A DNA stretch of 64,000 bases from Streptomyces varsoviensis. GTDB taxonomy: Bacteria; Actinomycetota; Actinomycetes; Streptomycetales; Streptomycetaceae. Made by a program: the position numbers and the translations under genes. A model generated the notes under the pieces. That model had not been told where the DNA came from. It worked only from the letters and a program-made list of their open reading frames with translations, and searched no databases. The stretch's first letter is position 1. Each line of letters starts with the position of its first letter. The stretch covers positions 1 through 64,000 of the forward strand of contig NZ_JOBF01000015.1 in NCBI RefSeq assembly GCF_000718635.1, read 5' to 3'. Positions 61,381 through 64,000 of the stretch are shown here, piece by piece.

Positions 61381-62145
61381 TTGTTCTACGGCGCTATGAA
61401 GCTGTCCATCGGCGGGTCGTTGAAGGTCGCCTTCCGGCCGTGGGTGGAGGGCCTGGAGAACATCCCCGACGAGGGCCCCGCGATTCTGGCCAGTAACCAC
61501 CTGTCGTTCTCGGACTCCTTCTTCCTCCCGGCCGTCCTCCACCGCAAGGTCACCTTCATCGCGAAGGCGGAGTACTTCACCTCCCCGGGGGTCAAGGGGA
61601 AGCTGACCGCCGCCTTCTTCAAGGGGGTGGGCCAGCTCCCGGTGGACCGCTCGGGCGGGCGGGGGGCCGGCGACGCGGCGATCAAGAGCGGCTTGGACGT
61701 GCTGGCGCGCGGCGAGCTGTTCGGCATCTACCCGGAAGGGACCAGGTCACCGGACGGCCGCCTCTACCGCGGCAAGCCGGGCGGGCTCGCCCGGGTGGCG
61801 CTGGCCAGCGGGGCGCCCGTCATCCCCGTCGCGATGATCGACACCGAGAAGATCCAGCCGCCGGGCAAGGTGATGCCCAAGCTGATGCGGCCGGGCATCA
61901 GGATCGGCGAACCGCTGGACTTCAGCCGCTACCACGGCATGGAGAGCGACCGGTTCATCCTGCGCTCGGTGACCGACGAGGTCATGTACGAGATCATGAA
62001 GCTCGGCGGCCAGGAATACGTGGACATCTACGCGACGGCCGCCAAGCGGCAGATCGCCGAAGAGGCGAAGAAGGCCGCCGAGGAAGAGAAGGCCGCGAAG
62101 GCCAAGGGGGCCGAGGCCGCCAAGGCGCGCAAGCCCGGGGCGTAG
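61381..62145 (+). CDS. plsC: 1-acyl-sn-glycerol-3-phosphate acyltransferase
   Basis: The 254-residue protein makes phosphatidic acid from lysophosphatidate. It has the catalytic NHLSFSD (His40, Asp45) and the glycerol-phosphate motif YPEGTRSPDG, plus a Lys/Ala/Glu-rich C-terminal helix. The TTG at 61381 has a perfect CAGGAGGT 6 bp upstream, so the non-ATG start is well supported. The downstream two-component genes start 24 bp after its stop. Confidence 0.9.
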   Translation: MFYGAMKLSIGGSLKVAFRPWVEGLENIPDEGPAILASNHLSFSDSFFLPAVLHRKVTFIAKAEYFTSPGVKGKLTAAFFKGVGQLPVDRSGGRGAGDAAIKSGLDVLARGELFGIYPEGTRSPDGRLYRGKPGGLARVALASGAPVIPVAMIDTEKIQPPGKVMPKLMRPGIRIGEPLDFSRYHGMESDRFILRSVTDEVMYEIMKLGGQEYVDIYATAAKRQIAEEAKKAAEEEKAAKAKGAEAAKARKPGA

Positions 62146-62169
62146 CCGCTCCCGGCGAGGGATGGGGCA

Positions 62170-63438
62170 ATGGCACAGGACAGAGGCGGGCGGCGGACGA
62201 AACCGCCGCGTGTCATACGGATGTCGGTCGAGCTGCCGCTGTGGCGGGCGCTGACCGGCTACCGCATTCTGACGCTCGGCTACGCGCTCGCCCTCTTCAT
62301 CGTCAACTACCGCGACTTCGCACACCCCCTCGGCGCCGCCTGCTACATGGCGGGCCTCACCGGCTGGATGGCGCTGACCTGGAGCCGGACCACGTCCCCG
62401 GAGCGCTGCACCAAACGGTTCCTGATCGCCGACCTCACGATCGCGCTCGGCGGCATCCTGCTCACCTCCGCCGTCGACTCCTGGGCCCGGATAGACGACG
62501 GGGCGCCCACCCTGCCGTCCATCTGGGTGGCCGGCGCGGTCCTCGGCTTCGCGATCAAGGGCGGCTGGCGGTGGGCCGCGCTCGCCTCCACCCTCGTGGC
62601 CATCGCCAACCTCGTCGAGCGCGGCGGCATCGCCCGCGACACCGTCCACAACGTGCTGCTCGTCTGGGTCGCCTCCATCGCCATCGGCTACATCGTCGAG
62701 GTGGCCCGCGCCAGTGAGCGGACCCTGGCCCGCGCCCTCCAGATCGAGGCGGCGACCCGCGAGCGCGAACGGCTCGCCCGCGACATCCACGACAGCGTCC
62801 TCCAGGTGCTGGCCATGGTGCAGCGGCGCGGCGCGGAGATCGGCGGCGAGGCCGCGGAGCTGGGCCGGATGGCGGGCGAGCAGGAGATCGCGCTGCGCTC
62901 CCTGGTCTCCAGCGGGCTGGTGCCGTCCCAGCGCACACCCGAGCAGGACGCCAAGGACGCCAAGGACGCCGAGCTGGTACAGGCCGTACGGGCGTCCGGG
63001 GAGCTGCCGGCCGCGCCGCGAGACGGCGACGACGGGCTCTGCGACGTACGGGTGCTGCTCGCCGTGCACGCCGGGGCGCGGGTCTCCTTCGCCGAACCGG
63101 GCTCCCCGGTGCTGCTCGGGGCGGGGGCGGCGGTGGAGCTGGCGGCCGCTGTCAGTGCCGCGTTGGACAATGTGCGCCAGCACGCGGGCGAGGAGGCGCG
63201 GGCCTGGATTCTGCTGGAGGACGAGCCGGGGGAAGTGCTCGTGACGGTACGGGACGACGGCCCCGGCATCGCCGAGGGGCGGCTCGCGGACGCCGAGCGG
63301 GAGGGGCGGATGGGCGTCGCGCTGTCCATCCGCGGGCGGCTGCGGGACCTGGGCGGCAGCGCCGAGCTGGTGTCCGTACCGGGGCAGGGCACGGAAGTCG
63401 AGTTGAGAGTTCCGCGGGGGAATGGAGGACGGCAGTGA
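62170..63438 (+). CDS. macS: Sensor histidine kinase, MacS-like
   Basis: The 422-residue protein has four or five membrane helices (~25-170), a HisKA_3 domain with the phosphoacceptor in RDIHDSVLQ (His207), and a C-terminal ATPase domain (DNVRQHAG N box, DDGPGI, GRMGVALSI). In S. coelicolor MacRS is a NarL-type pair near glkA that affects morphology and actinorhodin; the assignment here rests on gene order and domain type. The stop overlaps the regulator start. Confidence 0.85.
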   Translation: MAQDRGGRRTKPPRVIRMSVELPLWRALTGYRILTLGYALALFIVNYRDFAHPLGAACYMAGLTGWMALTWSRTTSPERCTKRFLIADLTIALGGILLTSAVDSWARIDDGAPTLPSIWVAGAVLGFAIKGGWRWAALASTLVAIANLVERGGIARDTVHNVLLVWVASIAIGYIVEVARASERTLARALQIEAATRERERLARDIHDSVLQVLAMVQRRGAEIGGEAAELGRMAGEQEIALRSLVSSGLVPSQRTPEQDAKDAKDAELVQAVRASGELPAAPRDGDDGLCDVRVLLAVHAGARVSFAEPGSPVLLGAGAAVELAAAVSAALDNVRQHAGEEARAWILLEDEPGEVLVTVRDDGPGIAEGRLADAEREGRMGVALSIRGRLRDLGGSAELVSVPGQGTEVELRVPRGNGGRQ

Positions 63439-64000
63439 GTGAGAGCGAGAGCGAGACGGTGGGCGGGGCGGCGGACGACCGGCCGCTGAAGGTCATGGTC
63501 GTCGACGACCACCCGATGTGGCGGGACGCGGTCGCCCGCGACCTGGCCGCGGCCGGGTTCGACATGGTCGCCACGGCCGGCGACGGCCCGCAGGCGGTGC
63601 GCCGCGCCCAGGCCGCCGCGCCGGACGTGCTGGTCCTGGACCTCAACCTGCCCGGCATGCCCGGCGTGCGCGTCTGCCGCGAGCTGGTCGGCGAGAACCC
63701 CGCGCTGCGGGTGCTGGTCCTCTCCGCGAGCGGCGAGCACGCCGACGTCCTGGAGGCGGTGAAGTCCGGCGCCACCGGCTATCTGATGAAGTCCGCCAGC
63801 ACGGAGGAGCTGGTCGACGCCGTCCGCCGCACCGCCGCCGGCGACCCCGTCTTCACCCCCGGCCTCGCCGGCCTGGTCCTCGGCGAATACCGCCGCCTCG
63901 CCACCGACCCCCTCCCCGCCGCCCCCGACGAACCCAAGGCCCCCCAGCTCACCGACCGCGAAACGGAAGTCCTCCGCCTCGTCGCCAAGGGCCTCTCCTA
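63435..64000 (+). CDS. macR: Response regulator, MacR-like (truncated by the window edge)
   Basis: The visible 188 residues hold a receiver domain (VVDDHPMWR, phosphoacceptor Asp69 in VLDLNLPG, Lys in YLMKSAS) and the start of a LuxR-type helix-turn-helix (LTDRETEVLRLVAKGLSY). GTG at 63435 overlaps the kinase stop in GTGA. The C-terminal part lies outside the window, so its completeness cannot be judged. Confidence 0.85.
   Translation, partial: MSESESETVGGAADDRPLKVMVVDDHPMWRDAVARDLAAAGFDMVATAGDGPQAVRRAQAAAPDVLVLDLNLPGMPGVRVCRELVGENPALRVLVLSASGEHADVLEAVKSGATGYLMKSASTEELVDAVRRTAAGDPVFTPGLAGLVLGEYRRLATDPLPAAPDEPKAPQLTDRETEVLRLVAKGLS

Overview
The window is very GC-rich, has strongly biased third codon positions, uses many GTG/TTG starts, and carries gene blocks typical of a Streptomyces chromosome core: the split bcc-aa3 respiratory operons, pspA, nadA/erpA, glkA and a MacS/MacR-like pair. 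I read about 59 protein genes (one truncated by the right edge, one a pseudogene), one SAM-IV-type riboswitch, strong hairpin terminators, several leaderless-type promoters and several intergenic repeat arrays. I saw no tRNA, rRNA, CRISPR or insertion sequence.

Layout. 0.1-6.7 kb: late cobalamin genes cobS, cobT and cobU (cobU fused to a degenerate metallo-beta-lactamase-like domain), interrupted by three membrane-protein genes including an MprF-like aminoacyl-phosphatidylglycerol synthase-like protein. 6.8-16.2 kb: a small conserved protein, a methyltransferase coupled to a DUF3043 gene, pspA-pspAA, a NarL-type two-component pair and a large RND-type permease. 16.2-25.1 kb: DUF4328 and TPR-like proteins, nadA behind three near-identical 13-bp palindromes, erpA, a large anchored secreted protein, a PfkB kinase, and a cysteine desulfurase fused to a TusA domain. 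25.4-34.7 kb: ctaC-ctaD-ctaF and ctaE-qcrC-qcrA-qcrB, encoding the aa3 oxidase and the cytochrome bcc complex, separated by an L,D-transpeptidase and a receiver-like protein. 34.8-37.9 kb: trpD, then a SAM-IV riboswitch with a terminator-like hairpin in front of a class-V PLP enzyme. 38-47.5 kb: Lrp-type sensor domain, rhomboid protease, zinc-ribbon protein, NYN-domain protein, two tandem NlpC/P60 endopeptidases, a metallopeptidase lipoprotein and two envelope glycosyltransferases.

47.5-52.2 kb is the accessory part. A 32-bp-period repeat array precedes a tightly overlapping four-gene operon: cytochrome P450, a geranylgeranyl diphosphate synthase-like gene reduced to its two ends, a class I terpene synthase, and a class II diterpene cyclase-like protein whose acid motif reads DGDI rather than DxDD. 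This looks like a small labdane-type diterpenoid pathway that has lost its own prenyl diphosphate synthase. It is the best candidate for undescribed chemistry in the window.

52.2-64 kb returns to housekeeping and lipid metabolism: acyl-CoA ligase, metallophosphoesterase, SRPBCC protein, ArsA-like ATPase with an arginine in place of the Walker A lysine, glucokinase, EEP-family protein, esterase, lysophosphatidate acyltransferase, and a sensor kinase/response regulator pair that runs off the right edge.

All calls are from reading translations, motifs and spacing. No database search was run.
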